A stretch of DNA of 64,000 nt from an uncultured Eubacteriales bacterium. GTDB taxonomy: Bacteria > Bacillota > Clostridia > Oscillospirales > Acutalibacteraceae. A model generated the notes under the pieces. It did not search any database, had not been told where the DNA came from, and saw nothing but the letters and a program-made list of their open reading frames with translations. Shown here piece after piece: positions 41,575-51,294 of the stretch; the first letter of the stretch is position 1, and each line of letters opens with the position of its first letter. Location of the stretch: assembly GCA_934477125.1 (NCBI GenBank), contig CAKSOL010000008.1, positions 1 through 64,000 of the forward strand. The letters run 5' to 3'. A program made the translations under genes and the position numbers.

Positions 41575-42207
41575 ATGAATACAAACAGTATTTCCAATTC
41601 GGTGATACGCCGTCTGCCCCGGTATTACCGTTTTCTCGGAGAGCTTAAGGCGGAGGGACTTGAACGTATTTCCTCAAAGGAGCTTTCAAAAAGAATGGGA
41701 CTGACTGCAAGCCAGATACGGCAGGACTTAAACTGCTTCGGCGGTTTCGGTCAGCAGGGCTACGGATACAATATTGCCGACCTGAAACAGGAAATAGGGC
41801 AGATATTGGGGCTTGATAAGCCTCAGAACGCTATTCTGATAGGCGCCGGAAATCTCGGCAGGGCGGTGTCTATTCATCTGAATTTCGAGAACCGCGGCTT
41901 TAAGCTTATCGGTATTTTTGACCGCAAGGCGGCGCTTTTCGGTCAGCTGGTGCGCGGTATTCCCATTCGCGATGTTTCAACGCTTGATGAATTTTGCCGC
42001 GAAAACCTGCCTGCCGCCGCAATTTTATGTATTCCGAAAGAGGAAGCGAAAAAGGTTTCCGCTCAGCTTATTGCGCTGGGAGTGCGCGGCTTCTGGAATT
42101 TCAGCCATTATGACTTAGCTCTTGAGCATCCGGACGTTGTTGTTGAAAATATGCACTTCGGCGACAGCCTTATGACCCTCTCCTACCGTATGCACAACCG
42201 GCAATGA
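41575..42207 (+). CDS. rex: redox-sensing repressor Rex
   Basis: 210 residues. N-terminal winged helix ('ISSKELSKRMGLTASQIRQD') and Rossmann NAD(H) domain ('ILIGAGNLGRAVSIHLNF'). It represses fermentative and energy genes until the NADH/NAD+ ratio rises. Start ATG 41575 after AAAGGAG; the longer in-frame start at 41428 lies inside the LCP gene. Overlaps the UPF0126 gene by four bases. Confidence 0.95.
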   Translation: MNTNSISNSVIRRLPRYYRFLGELKAEGLERISSKELSKRMGLTASQIRQDLNCFGGFGQQGYGYNIADLKQEIGQILGLDKPQNAILIGAGNLGRAVSIHLNFENRGFKLIGIFDRKAALFGQLVRGIPIRDVSTLDEFCRENLPAAAILCIPKEEAKKVSAQLIALGVRGFWNFSHYDLALEHPDVVVENMHFGDSLMTLSYRMHNRQ

Positions 42208-42827
42208 GTCTTTCTTTGATAACGGCGCTTGAAGTTATCGGAACGGTCGCCTTTGCGGCGTCCGGCGCGATAACCGCTATGAAAAAGGAAATGGATATTT
42301 TCGGGGTTGTTATTCTCGGTCTTATAACCGCAGTAGGCGGCGGAGTTTTCAGGGATATTATTCTCGGAATAACTCCTCCTACGGTTTTCCGCAACCCTAT
42401 ATACGCGCTTATTGCGGCTGTGGTTTCGGTTATCGCGTTTCTGCCGCGGGTCAGAAGGCTTTTAAACGGCAGTATAATTATAAACGAAAAAATAATGCTG
42501 GTTATGGATACTTTGGGGCTTGCCGTCTTTACGGTTGCCGGAATACAGACCGCCCGCGGTACTGCTCACGAAACCGGGTATTTTCTTCTTATATTCGTAG
42601 GAGTTGTAACCGGAGTGGGCGGCGGAATTTTAAGGGATATAACCGCCGGCTTTACGCCCTACATATTCGTTAAGCATTTTTATGCCTGCGCATCTATTTT
42701 GGGCGCGGCGGTATGCGCTTTTCTTTGGGACGCGGCAGGCGAAAACGCGGCGATGATAGCAGGCGCCGCAACGGTTGTTGTTTTAAGACTTCTTGCCGCG
42801 CATTTTCGCTGGAGCCTGCCGAAATAA
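42204..42827 (+). CDS. UPF0126 (TRIC-like) membrane protein
   Basis: 207 residues built of two similar halves, each with three helices and a Gly-rich motif: 'ITAVGGGVFRDIILG' and 'VTGVGGGILRDITAG'. YadS/YicG relatives have been linked to glycine transport and the fold to TRIC cation channels. Coupled to rex by overlap. Confidence 0.9.
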   Translation: MSLSLITALEVIGTVAFAASGAITAMKKEMDIFGVVILGLITAVGGGVFRDIILGITPPTVFRNPIYALIAAVVSVIAFLPRVRRLLNGSIIINEKIMLVMDTLGLAVFTVAGIQTARGTAHETGYFLLIFVGVVTGVGGGILRDITAGFTPYIFVKHFYACASILGAAVCAFLWDAAGENAAMIAGAATVVVLRLLAAHFRWSLPK

Positions 42828-42940
42828 ACAGCGTACCCCGGATTGCGTATATCAGACCTGCAAAACGGGGATTTACTGTATTTGACAGCTCGCGGCTGCG
42901 TCTAAATTCATTTCTTTTTAACAAATCGGGAACGATTTTA

Positions 42941-42949
42941 TGTTAAAAT
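42941..42949 (+). promoter_or_regulatory. possible extended -10 promoter for the activase genes
   Basis: TGT followed by TAAAAT, about 60 bases before the start; no good -35. A small leader hairpin CGGCA/TGCCG follows it. Confidence 0.4.
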
Positions 42950-43008
42950 ATATGTCGGCAATTTTGCCGCAATATATTTAAAAGGGGCTGCCCGACAGGG
43001 GTATTACT

Positions 43009-45966
43009 ATGCTTTTATTAGGTATTGATATCGGCTCAACAACCGCAAAAGCGGTGCTGCGCCGGGACGATGAAATTTTATATCAGAAATATGAACGCCA
43101 TTATTCCCAGGTCAGGGAAAAAACCGCCGAGCTGCTGCGCGAGGCGGGCAAGGTCGCCGGAGACGAGCCTGTCGCGGCGGCTATTTCCGGTTCTGCGGGC
43201 TTGGGTCTTGCCGAGGCTGCCGGTCTGCCGTTTGTTCAGGAGGTTTTCGCAACGGCGGAGGTCGTAAGAGAGAAGGAGCCGGACGCTTCCTGCGTTATAG
43301 AGCTCGGCGGAGAGGACGCAAAAATAATCTTTTTCGATAACGGTATCGACGAGAGAATGAACGGCAGCTGCGCCGGAGGAACAGGCGCTTTTATCGACCA
43401 AATGGCAACTTTGCTCAATGTTTCGGTTGACGAGCTGGATAAGCTCAGCCTTTCTGCGGAGCGGATATATCCGATAGCCTCGCGCTGCGGAGTGTTCGCA
43501 AAAACCGATATTCAGCCGCTGCTTAATCAGGGCGCGCGCAAGGAGGACGTTGCCGCAAGTATTTTTCAGGCGGTCGCCAATCAAACGATAGCCGGTCTCG
43601 CTCAGGGAAGAAGAATTGCCGGAAAGGTGCTTTTTCTCGGCGGTCCGCTTTATTACTGCAAGGGACTGCGGAAAAGATTTAAGGAAACGTTAAAGCTCAG
43701 CGACGAGCAGGCGGTTTTCCCTGAATACGGCCGCTATGCCGTAGCCTACGGCGCGGGAATTTATGCTGAAAAATCCGGAATACGCGAAACGGTTGACCAG
43801 CTGACCGAGCGCGTTGTTTCGGCAAAGGGCTCGCTTTCAGCCGTCGGCAGACTTGAACCGCTTTTCCGCAGCGAGGCGGAATACGAGGAGTTTAAAACGC
43901 GGCACGCAAAAGCGCAGGTTGAGGCTGAGGATATAAATTCTTACAGCGGCGCGGCATACCTCGGAATAGACTGCGGTTCAACGACGACAAAGCTGGTTCT
44001 GCTGAGCGCGGATAATAAGATTCTTTATTCGTTTTATGCTTCAAACGAGGGTAATCCGGTTGAAATAGTCCGCGCGCAGCTGAAGAAAATATATGAGCTT
44101 TGCGGCGATAGGATAACCCTGCGCGGAAGCGCGGTAACGGGCTACGGCGAGGAGCTTATACGTCACGCTTTTTCGGTCGATATCGGACTTGTTGAGACCA
44201 TAGCCCATTATACAGCGGCGAAATTCTTTGAACCGCGGGTGGACTTTATTCTTGATATCGGCGGTCAGGATATAAAATGCTTTAGGATAAAAAACGGAGC
44301 AATAGACAGCATAATGCTCAACGAGGCGTGTTCTTCGGGCTGCGGCTCCTTTCTTCAAACCTTCGCCAAGGCGCTCGGCTGCGATATTGAGGAATTTGCC
44401 CGGAAGGGACTGTTCGGAAAAGCGCCGGTAAACCTCGGCAGCCGCTGCACGGTGTTTATGAACTCCTCTGTCAAGCAGTCCCAGAAGGACGGCGCGAGCA
44501 TAGAGGACATTTCCGCCGGTCTTTCAATAAGCGTTGTTAAAAACGCTATTTATAAGGTTATCCGCGCGTCGAGCGCTGAGGAGCTCGGAAAATATATTGT
44601 TGTTCAGGGCGGAACCTTTTATAACGATGCGGTTCTGCGCGCTTTTGAGCGAGAACTGGGAAATAACGTTATCCGTCCGTCGATAGCCGGACTGATGGGA
44701 GCTTACGGCGCGGCGCTTACCGCGAAAAAATGCAAAAGCTCAACCGTTATCAGCCGGGAGGAGCTGGAGCGCTTTGTTCATACCTCGCGTTCCGCCGTCT
44801 GCAACGGATGCACCAATCATTGCCATCTGACGGTCAATAAATTCGGGGACGGAAAGCAGTTTATTTCGGGAAATCAATGCGAAAAGGGCGCAGGAATTAA
44901 AAGCACCGGCGAGCCGCTTCCCGATCTTCACGCATTTAAGCGCGAGTATCTGCTTAATCTTAAAAGCAATCCCGGAAAACGCGCCGGAATTAAAATCGGA
45001 CTTCCCCTTGCGCTCGGAATGTATGAGCTGCTGCCGCTGTGGCACGGAATATTCGATTCTCTCGGATTTACGGTTATGCTTTCGGGAATGTCCGACCGGC
45101 GGATTTATGAAAAGGGTCAGTTTTCGATACCCTCCGATACTGCCTGCTACCCGGCTAAAATTATGCACGGGCATATTGAAAAGCTTATCGAGAACGGGGC
45201 GGACGCGATATTTTATCCCTGCCTTACCTATAACATTGACGAGCATGCCTCGGATAATCATTATAACTGTCCGGTCGTCGCCTATTATTCCGAACTGCTG
45301 AACGGCAATGTTGAGGAGCTTAAAAGGGTGAAATTCCTTTATCCTTACCTTAATGTCAACAGCGCCGCGCAGCTCTCAAAGGAGCTTTATTCCTATCTTT
45401 CGGGATTTTTCCCGGATATAACCCGCGCGGAGATAAAGAGCGCCGTTAAGCACGGTATTTCCGAATATAACAGATATATGTCGGCGGTTCGCAATGCAGG
45501 CGAGCTTGCACTCGAATTTGCGAGGGCAAACGGAAAGAGAATAATGATTCTCGCCGGCAGACCGTATCATATCGACGCCGAAATAGGTCACGGTATAGAC
45601 AAGCTTGCGACGTCGCTCGGCTTTGTCGTTGTCAGCGAGGACAGTATATGCCGCCTTGCCGAGCCGCAGAAGGTAAATGTTCTGAATCAATGGACCTATC
45701 ATGCGCGCCTTTACCGCGCTGCCCGTTATGCTGCGGAGCACAGCGACACCGAGCTTGTTCAGCTGGTTTCGTTCGGCTGCGGGGTTGACGCAATAACGAC
45801 CGACGAGGTTCGGGAAATACTCGAACGCGCCGGAAAATTCTATACTCAGATAAAAATAGACGAAATAACAAATCTCGGAGCGGTCAGGATAAGACTGCGC
45901 AGCCTGCTCGGAGCGCTTGAGGAAAAGGAGGAAAAGGGAAATGAAAAAGAGGAGAACAGAGCCTGA
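43009..45966 (+). CDS. 2-hydroxyacyl-CoA dehydratase activase-type ATPase (first part)
   Basis: 985 residues. Two BadF/HgdC-type ASKHA ATPase domains in tandem: residues 1-260 ('LLGIDIGSTTAKAV') with cluster Cys121 ('NGSCAGGTG') and Cys160 ('SRCGVF'), and from about 318 ('YLGIDCGSTTTKLV') with 'NEACSSGCGSF' and 'GSRCTVFM'. From about 640 a DUF2229-type region follows ('GIKIGLPLALGMYELLPLWH' in type). In most clostridia I recall, this and the next gene form one protein of about 1400 residues. The reaction of that long family is not established; the archetype uses ATP to send an electron to a dehydratase. Confidence 0.85.
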   Translation: MLLLGIDIGSTTAKAVLRRDDEILYQKYERHYSQVREKTAELLREAGKVAGDEPVAAAISGSAGLGLAEAAGLPFVQEVFATAEVVREKEPDASCVIELGGEDAKIIFFDNGIDERMNGSCAGGTGAFIDQMATLLNVSVDELDKLSLSAERIYPIASRCGVFAKTDIQPLLNQGARKEDVAASIFQAVANQTIAGLAQGRRIAGKVLFLGGPLYYCKGLRKRFKETLKLSDEQAVFPEYGRYAVAYGAGIYAEKSGIRETVDQLTERVVSAKGSLSAVGRLEPLFRSEAEYEEFKTRHAKAQVEAEDINSYSGAAYLGIDCGSTTTKLVLLSADNKILYSFYASNEGNPVEIVRAQLKKIYELCGDRITLRGSAVTGYGEELIRHAFSVDIGLVETIAHYTAAKFFEPRVDFILDIGGQDIKCFRIKNGAIDSIMLNEACSSGCGSFLQTFAKALGCDIEEFARKGLFGKAPVNLGSRCTVFMNSSVKQSQKDGASIEDISAGLSISVVKNAIYKVIRASSAEELGKYIVVQGGTFYNDAVLRAFERELGNNVIRPSIAGLMGAYGAALTAKKCKSSTVISREELERFVHTSRSAVCNGCTNHCHLTVNKFGDGKQFISGNQCEKGAGIKSTGEPLPDLHAFKREYLLNLKSNPGKRAGIKIGLPLALGMYELLPLWHGIFDSLGFTVMLSGMSDRRIYEKGQFSIPSDTACYPAKIMHGHIEKLIENGADAIFYPCLTYNIDEHASDNHYNCPVVAYYSELLNGNVEELKRVKFLYPYLNVNSAAQLSKELYSYLSGFFPDITRAEIKSAVKHGISEYNRYMSAVRNAGELALEFARANGKRIMILAGRPYHIDAEIGHGIDKLATSLGFVVVSEDSICRLAEPQKVNVLNQWTYHARLYRAARYAAEHSDTELVQLVSFGCGVDAITTDEVREILERAGKFYTQIKIDEITNLGAVRIRLRSLLGALEEKEEKGNEKEENRA

Positions 45967-47245
45967 AAGCTATGTTTCCTTTACCGAGGAAATGCGGCAG
46001 GAATACACTATTCTTATGCCGATGATGCTTTCCCGGCATTTCCGCCTTATCCGCCAGGTTCTGCTCAATTACGGCTATAAAGCGGAGTTGCTTGAAAATA
46101 TGGGACCGGAGATTGCCGAAACCGGGCTTAAATATGTTCATAACGATACCTGTTACCCGGCAATTTTGGTTATAGGTCAGTTTATTTCCGCGCTCCAGAG
46201 CGGAAAATACGATCCGCATAAAACCGCGCTTATATATTTTCAAACCGGCGGCGGATGCAGAGCGTCGAACTATATTTCCCTTCTGCGCAAGGCTCTGCGC
46301 CACGCGGGCTATGGTTATGTTCCGGTTATTTCGATGAATTTCAGCGGTCTTGAAAATCATCCGGGCTTTAAAATGACCCTGCCTTTGCTTCACCGCCTGT
46401 TTTACGCTATCGTATACGGCGATATGCTGCTTACGCTGGTGCATCAGTGCAAGCCATACGAAATAAATCCCGGAGAGAGCGAGCGGCTTGCGGAGGAACT
46501 GACCAATCAGCTGGCGGACGGTATGATAAGCGAGGGCGTTTCCTTTAAAAAGGTAAAGCGCAACTGCAAAATGATGCTTGAGCGTTTCGGCGCAATTCCG
46601 CGGAGAAACGAAAAGAGAATACGCGTCGGCGTGGTCGGGGAAATTTATGTGAAATATTCTCCGCTCGGAAACAACAATCTCGAACAGTTTCTGAACGACG
46701 AGGGCGCCGAGGTCGTTATGCCCGGTCTGCTTGACTTCTTTCTGTATTCGTTGGTTGCAACAATGTCCGACTGGAAGCTTTACGGGCTTAAAGCCGCAGG
46801 ATACCCGATAGCGAGACTGGCATTCGGCTTTGTTACCCGCCAGCAAAACGAGATAATCGAAATGATGAAGGAGGACGGGCGCTTTGAGCCTGCCACTCCG
46901 ATAACCCATACTATCTCTTTGATACGCGATTATATGGGGCTAGGAACCAAAATGGGCGAGGGCTGGCTGCTGCCGGCGGAAATGCTTGAGCTTAACGATA
47001 AGGGCGTTCATAACATTATCTGCACTCAGCCGTTCGGCTGTCTGCCAAACCATATCTGCGGCAAGGGAATGATGAAGCCGCTGAGGGATCGCAATCCCGA
47101 AATGAATATCGTTGCGATAGATTATGACGCCGGCGCAACGCGGGTCAATCAGGAAAACCGCATAAAGCTTATGCTTGCAAACGCAAGGGAAAAGCTTGAG
47201 GAGGAAAACCAAAACAGGGAAAAAACGAATCCGGTTTGCGTGTAG
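45941..47245 (+). CDS. activase-type protein, second part (HgdB/DUF2229-like)
   Basis: 434 residues that correspond to the C-terminal third of the long activase family ('YVHNDTCYPAILVIGQFI', 'FQTGGGCRASNYI', 'ICTQPFGCLPNHICGKGM' with Cys likely for a Fe-S cluster). Starts at ATG 45941 with AGGAGGAAAAGG before it and overlaps the first part by 26 bases in the +1-shifted frame. The good ribosome site argues for a true two-gene form rather than a sequencing error. Confidence 0.85.
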   Translation: MKKRRTEPESYVSFTEEMRQEYTILMPMMLSRHFRLIRQVLLNYGYKAELLENMGPEIAETGLKYVHNDTCYPAILVIGQFISALQSGKYDPHKTALIYFQTGGGCRASNYISLLRKALRHAGYGYVPVISMNFSGLENHPGFKMTLPLLHRLFYAIVYGDMLLTLVHQCKPYEINPGESERLAEELTNQLADGMISEGVSFKKVKRNCKMMLERFGAIPRRNEKRIRVGVVGEIYVKYSPLGNNNLEQFLNDEGAEVVMPGLLDFFLYSLVATMSDWKLYGLKAAGYPIARLAFGFVTRQQNEIIEMMKEDGRFEPATPITHTISLIRDYMGLGTKMGEGWLLPAEMLELNDKGVHNIICTQPFGCLPNHICGKGMMKPLRDRNPEMNIVAIDYDAGATRVNQENRIKLMLANAREKLEEENQNREKTNPVCV

Positions 47246-47264
47246 CAGAGCGAAAAAATATAAA

Positions 47265-47294
47265 AAAGGGAACGGCAAAACGCCGTTCCTTTTT
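47265..47294. terminator. terminator, active on both strands
   Basis: GGAACGGC pairs with GCCGTTCC (47269-47289) flanked by an A-run and a T-run; serves the activase genes and the minus-strand AraC gene. Confidence 0.85.
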
Positions 47295-47367
47295 GTATAT
47301 CAATAAACTGTTTTTTGCGGCGGCAACGCCGCTTTTTTTATTTTCCGCCGTAAGCTCTTTTTTAAAA

Positions 47368-48210
47368 CTAACGCGGGATTTCCGAAAGAGTGCAGCCGTA
47401 GACCTCCTTGAACTTCCGCGAAAAATAGGAAAGATTTTCAAAACCGGCTGAACGGGCGCTTTCGCTTACGGTGTAGCCGCTGTCAACATAATAGCTGTAA
47501 GCCAGTCTGCATCGGGAGATGTTTATATAATCAATCGTCGTTTTCCCGGTATATTGCTTGAACAGAATACTGAAACGCGAAACGCTCAGACCGCAATGGC
47601 TGCATACTTCTTTAAGTGAAATATTTTCGTTCAGATGCTCGCTTATGTAAATCAGCGCCTTTTGCACCAGCTTATCCTGCCTTGTGTTGGACTCGGTTGA
47701 ATCGTGACCCATATATTTTATTAAGCCGGCATTATCCTCGGAAATGATACGGTGAAGATATAAATGAAAAAGATTCATTTCATAGCGCATAACAGTCTGC
47801 GATTCTTCCTTTTTTAAATAGAACTCATCCTTTATGTTTCCGAGAATTCTTTGCAGAGTTATATCCTTGACCTGAATAAAGCTCTGCCTGGGAATAAAGG
47901 GCTTTATTTTTGGAGAAAGCATTTCCTGACTGAAAAAATAGCAGATATATGTACAGCTTGGAACAATTTGCTCCAAACCGTGAAAGCAGTAGGAATTGCA
48001 GAACAGAATTTCTCCGGGGCGGCAGTGAATTTTTGTCTGGTCGCAGTAGGCATAGCATTCTCCGCTTTGAAAATAAAGAATTTCTATCTCGCTGTGCCAA
48101 TGTGTAAGAACCTGATATGAGGCGCTCAGAGTGTCGATATGAACGGTAAACGGAAATTTCGCATTTTCAAAAATCGGTTTTTGAAATTCGGTTGCAACAG
48201 AATAATCCAT
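47368..48210 (-). CDS. AraC family regulator of the glycan-uptake locus
   Basis: 280 residues. The N-terminal cupin sensor ('YQVLTHWHSEIEILYFQSGE' in part; core 'HWHSEIEILYF') is followed by a spacer and two helix-turn-helices ('ISLKEVCSHCGLSVSRFSIL' and 'VSESARSAGFENLSYFSRKF'). It is divergent from the CBM-SBP operon and probably activates it on binding a sugar. Ends near the terminator of the activase genes. Confidence 0.88.
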   Translation of the reverse strand: MDYSVATEFQKPIFENAKFPFTVHIDTLSASYQVLTHWHSEIEILYFQSGECYAYCDQTKIHCRPGEILFCNSYCFHGLEQIVPSCTYICYFFSQEMLSPKIKPFIPRQSFIQVKDITLQRILGNIKDEFYLKKEESQTVMRYEMNLFHLYLHRIISEDNAGLIKYMGHDSTESNTRQDKLVQKALIYISEHLNENISLKEVCSHCGLSVSRFSILFKQYTGKTTIDYINISRCRLAYSYYVDSGYTVSESARSAGFENLSYFSRKFKEVYGCTLSEIPR

Positions 48211-48262
48211 AAGAGGCTCCTCAAAAAAGTAATATTGTGTTAATCAATAGTAAAATCAAGCG

Positions 48263-48291
48263 TTGTTAAAACGAATTGACTGTTGTATAAT
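48263..48291 (+). promoter_or_regulatory. likely promoter of the glycan-uptake operon
   Basis: TTGTTA (48263-48268), 17 bases, TATAAT (48286-48291), about 190 bases before the first gene. The leader contains an inverted repeat CCTAAA/TTTAGG at about 48361-48380. Remaining bases of this 272-base gap hold nothing else I can support. Confidence 0.5.
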
Positions 48292-48482
48292 CATAGCAGA
48301 CATACGCCTATTTGTCAACGTTTTATGTAAATTATGACGACATTACCGCTATTTAACAATCCTAAACTGCCGTTTTAGGTATACTTTTTTATATAAATAG
48401 CTGTTTACGGTACATACAGACATTTTACCCGGTTAAAACAGTAAAATAGGACAAATATTCCAGTAAAGGAGATTGCTTTGAA

Positions 48483-51218
48483 ATGAAAAAACAAAACATA
48501 GCTATAAAACTCAGCGCTTTTTTGTTATCGGGCATTCTCTGTTTTCCGGCGGTTTTCGCTTCGGCTGAAAATACCGGAAATGCCGCGGAAACGGTTTCGG
48601 TCCCCACTCAGCAAACCGGGGAATATTCCGATTATCTGTCAGCCAATGAAGAAATGAATAACGCGGCGGAGGATATTTCTGCGGATTTAACCGATGCCGG
48701 CGGCAGTAATTTTTCCGCTTCCCTTTCCGTCCCGGCAGACGGCCTGTATGAGCTGGAGCTTTCCTATTCGGCTGTTTCCGAAAAGAATGCGACGGTTTCC
48801 CTTGCGATTGATGGCGGACTGCCGTTCGACGAGGCTGACCGCCTGGTTTTCCCGGTATTCTGGCGCGACGGTGAGCGTAAAGCTCCGGACGCGCAGGGAA
48901 ATGAGTTTTCGCCGGATATTATCGCGGTTTCCGAGCCGGTATCCTCTTATGCTATGGATTACAGCGGTCATTTTGAGGGCGCTTTCCGTTTCGCGCTGTC
49001 CGCCGGAAGCCATACGGTTAATCTGAGGGTTAAAAGCGGAGAAATAAATATACATTCGCTGACCTTTAAGGCGCCTGCCGATATAAAGAGCTACAGCAAA
49101 AAGCAGGAAAGGGAAAATCTTTCCCTTTCCGAGCCGATTGTGATAGAGGGTGAGGACGCGGTTCTGAAAAACAATCGCTCACTTATCGATTTATCCGATA
49201 CCTCCTCCCCCTTAATCAGTCCCTCCGACCCTTACCGCGCAAAAATGAATTACGTCGGCGGAAGCAACTGGAAAAATTCCGGAGACTCGCTTACCTGGCA
49301 GTTTACCGCGCCCGAAAGCGGATGGTACGGTATGGGATTTGTTTACCGCCAGGGCTATAATATCGGCGGAGTTTCCTACCGCAGTATGAAAATCGACGGA
49401 GAGACGCCGTTTAAGGAATGCAGCCGGATAAAGTTCGGCTATAACGAAAAATGGTCGTACACCGAGTTTTCAAAGGGTGACACTCCTTATTATATTTACT
49501 TGGAAAAGGGCGAGCATACGCTCACTCTTGCGGCTACCGCAGGTCCGTTCTCCGAGGTTTACCACAGGCTTAAAAACGTTGCCGCCGAAATGGGCGACCT
49601 GTATGTGGATATTACCGCCATTGTCGGAGAAACGGTGGACAGCAACCGCAGCTACGAGCTTTTCAATCAGATTCCTCAATTCAACGAAAAGCTGCAGAGC
49701 ATTTCAAAGCAGCTGGATAAAATCGCGCGTGCGCTTGAAATTTATCAGGGACAGTCGAGCGGTTCGGACGTTTCGACGATACGCAATATCAGCCGCGTCG
49801 TAAATCTTATGATTGAAAATCCGTACACCGCGCACCGGTATAAATCGGATTACTACGACGGCTACACCAATTTAAGCTCGCTTATCGGCGAAATAACCGA
49901 AATGCCGCTGGATCTTGACAGAATTATCCTGTTCGGCAAGGGTTCGGAGAATTATGCTCCGTCGGTTTCTTTATTTAAGAAAATCGGATTTTCGGCAAAA
50001 CGCTTTTTCTCCTCCTTTATAGGGGAATACGGCGAGAAAAACGCCGACGACAGCGCAGTTACGATTTGGGTAAACTGGGGCCGCGACCAGGCTCAGATAT
50101 TAAATGACCTTATAAGGGACGATTTTAAGCAGAAAACCGGAATAAACGCAAGCATAAGCATCGTCAACGCAACCCTTATTCAGGCTATTCTTTCGGGCAG
50201 CGGACCGGACGTTCTTCTTCAGCTTGAACGCACCGAGCCTCTCAATTATGCTATGCGCGGAGCCTTATACGATTTAACGCAGTTTTCCGATTGCGGCGAG
50301 GTTTTGGAGCGGTTCAACAAAAATGCTGAGTGTCCTTACCGCTATAACGGCGGACTTTACGCCCTGCCGGATACACAGCAGTTCAATATGATGTTCGTCC
50401 GCACCGATATTTTAAGCGGTATGGGCATTGAAATCCCCGAAACCTGGGATGAGCTTATAAAGGCGTCCAACCTGCTGCAGCGCAATAATTTGCAGGTGTA
50501 TGTTCCCGGAACCGGTATATATACAACCCTGCTTATCCAAAAAAATCTTCCTTTATATAACGATGAGCTTTCGGCGAGCACTATGAAGGAAACGCCGCAG
50601 ATTCTTCTGTTTGAGAAGATGACCGAATGGTATACGAAATACAAGCTGCCCGTTACCGCCGATTTCTATAACCGTTTCCGTATAGGCAGCTGTCCTATCG
50701 GTATTCAGAGCTACACGGTATATACTCAGCTTAAAGCGGCTGCTCCCGAAATCGACGGCAGATGGACGGTAGCGCTCCTGCCCGGCTTTGCGGACGAAAA
50801 CGGAAATATCAATCATTATTCTGCCGGAACGGGTACCGGCTGCGCAATTACCAAATTTGCAAAATCCCCGGAAAACGCCTGGAAATTCCTTAAATGGTGG
50901 ACCTCAGCCGAAACGCAGACCCGCTATTCGGGCGAGCTTGAGGCTGCTCTCGGACCGCTCGGAAGACTGGCGGTTTCCAATTCGGATTCTTTTGAGAGTA
51001 TGGATTGGGATACCGATATGGAGGAAATTATCCTTAAGCAGCGGCAGCAGACCGACGAGCTGCCGGAGGTTCCCGGCGGCTATTATACGACCCGCTGCCT
51101 TACCCAGGCGTTTTGGGAGGTTGTTGAAAACGGCAATACGTCGTTGGAGGCAATGATAAAATGGGGCGAAATTCTGAATAACGAAATTGCCCGCAAGCGT
51201 GCGGAATATATTTCATAA
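48483..51218 (+). CDS. CBM-solute-binding-protein fusion
   Basis: 911 residues. A cleavable signal ('LSGILCFPAVFASAE') without a clear lipobox. Residues 60-390 hold two beta-sandwich modules of carbohydrate-binding type ('VPADGLYELELSYSAVS' and 'APESGWYGMGFVYRQGY'). A helical linker follows, and from about residue 525 a family-1 sugar-binding domain ('VTIWVNWGRDQAQILNDLI', 'GSGPDVLLQL', 'PYRYNGGLYALPDTQ', 'ETWDELIKAS'). This joins glycan capture with delivery to a permease, in one protein. Its permease genes follow 76 bases downstream. Since no lipobox is seen, how it is held at the cell is unclear; the signal might stay uncleaved. Confidence 0.85.
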   Translation: MKKQNIAIKLSAFLLSGILCFPAVFASAENTGNAAETVSVPTQQTGEYSDYLSANEEMNNAAEDISADLTDAGGSNFSASLSVPADGLYELELSYSAVSEKNATVSLAIDGGLPFDEADRLVFPVFWRDGERKAPDAQGNEFSPDIIAVSEPVSSYAMDYSGHFEGAFRFALSAGSHTVNLRVKSGEINIHSLTFKAPADIKSYSKKQERENLSLSEPIVIEGEDAVLKNNRSLIDLSDTSSPLISPSDPYRAKMNYVGGSNWKNSGDSLTWQFTAPESGWYGMGFVYRQGYNIGGVSYRSMKIDGETPFKECSRIKFGYNEKWSYTEFSKGDTPYYIYLEKGEHTLTLAATAGPFSEVYHRLKNVAAEMGDLYVDITAIVGETVDSNRSYELFNQIPQFNEKLQSISKQLDKIARALEIYQGQSSGSDVSTIRNISRVVNLMIENPYTAHRYKSDYYDGYTNLSSLIGEITEMPLDLDRIILFGKGSENYAPSVSLFKKIGFSAKRFFSSFIGEYGEKNADDSAVTIWVNWGRDQAQILNDLIRDDFKQKTGINASISIVNATLIQAILSGSGPDVLLQLERTEPLNYAMRGALYDLTQFSDCGEVLERFNKNAECPYRYNGGLYALPDTQQFNMMFVRTDILSGMGIEIPETWDELIKASNLLQRNNLQVYVPGTGIYTTLLIQKNLPLYNDELSASTMKETPQILLFEKMTEWYTKYKLPVTADFYNRFRIGSCPIGIQSYTVYTQLKAAAPEIDGRWTVALLPGFADENGNINHYSAGTGTGCAITKFAKSPENAWKFLKWWTSAETQTRYSGELEAALGPLGRLAVSNSDSFESMDWDTDMEEIILKQRQQTDELPEVPGGYYTTRCLTQAFWEVVENGNTSLEAMIKWGEILNNEIARKRAEYIS

Positions 51219-51229
51219 ATTTCTTAAGC

Positions 51230-51250
51230 AAAGGCGAAAATACGCCCTTT
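51230..51250 (+). repeat. intercistronic hairpin after the CBM-SBP gene
   Basis: AAAGGCG pairs with CGCCCTTT around AAAATA, one bulge. Likely protects or limits the upstream mRNA, as often found after a binding-protein gene. Confidence 0.5.
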
Positions 51251-51294
51251 AAAATGGGTTCGGATTTAATCAGATAAGCAGAAAGGAGAAATAA

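Noticed and set aside
42905..42950. Rex operator (TTGTTAA-type) near the activase promoter
   Set aside because: Only one half-site (TTTTTAACAAA) is visible, with no inverted partner at the expected distance.
45917..45966. Frameshift error joining the two activase genes
   Set aside because: Not excluded, but the second gene's own ribosome site and clean ATG make a natural split more likely.
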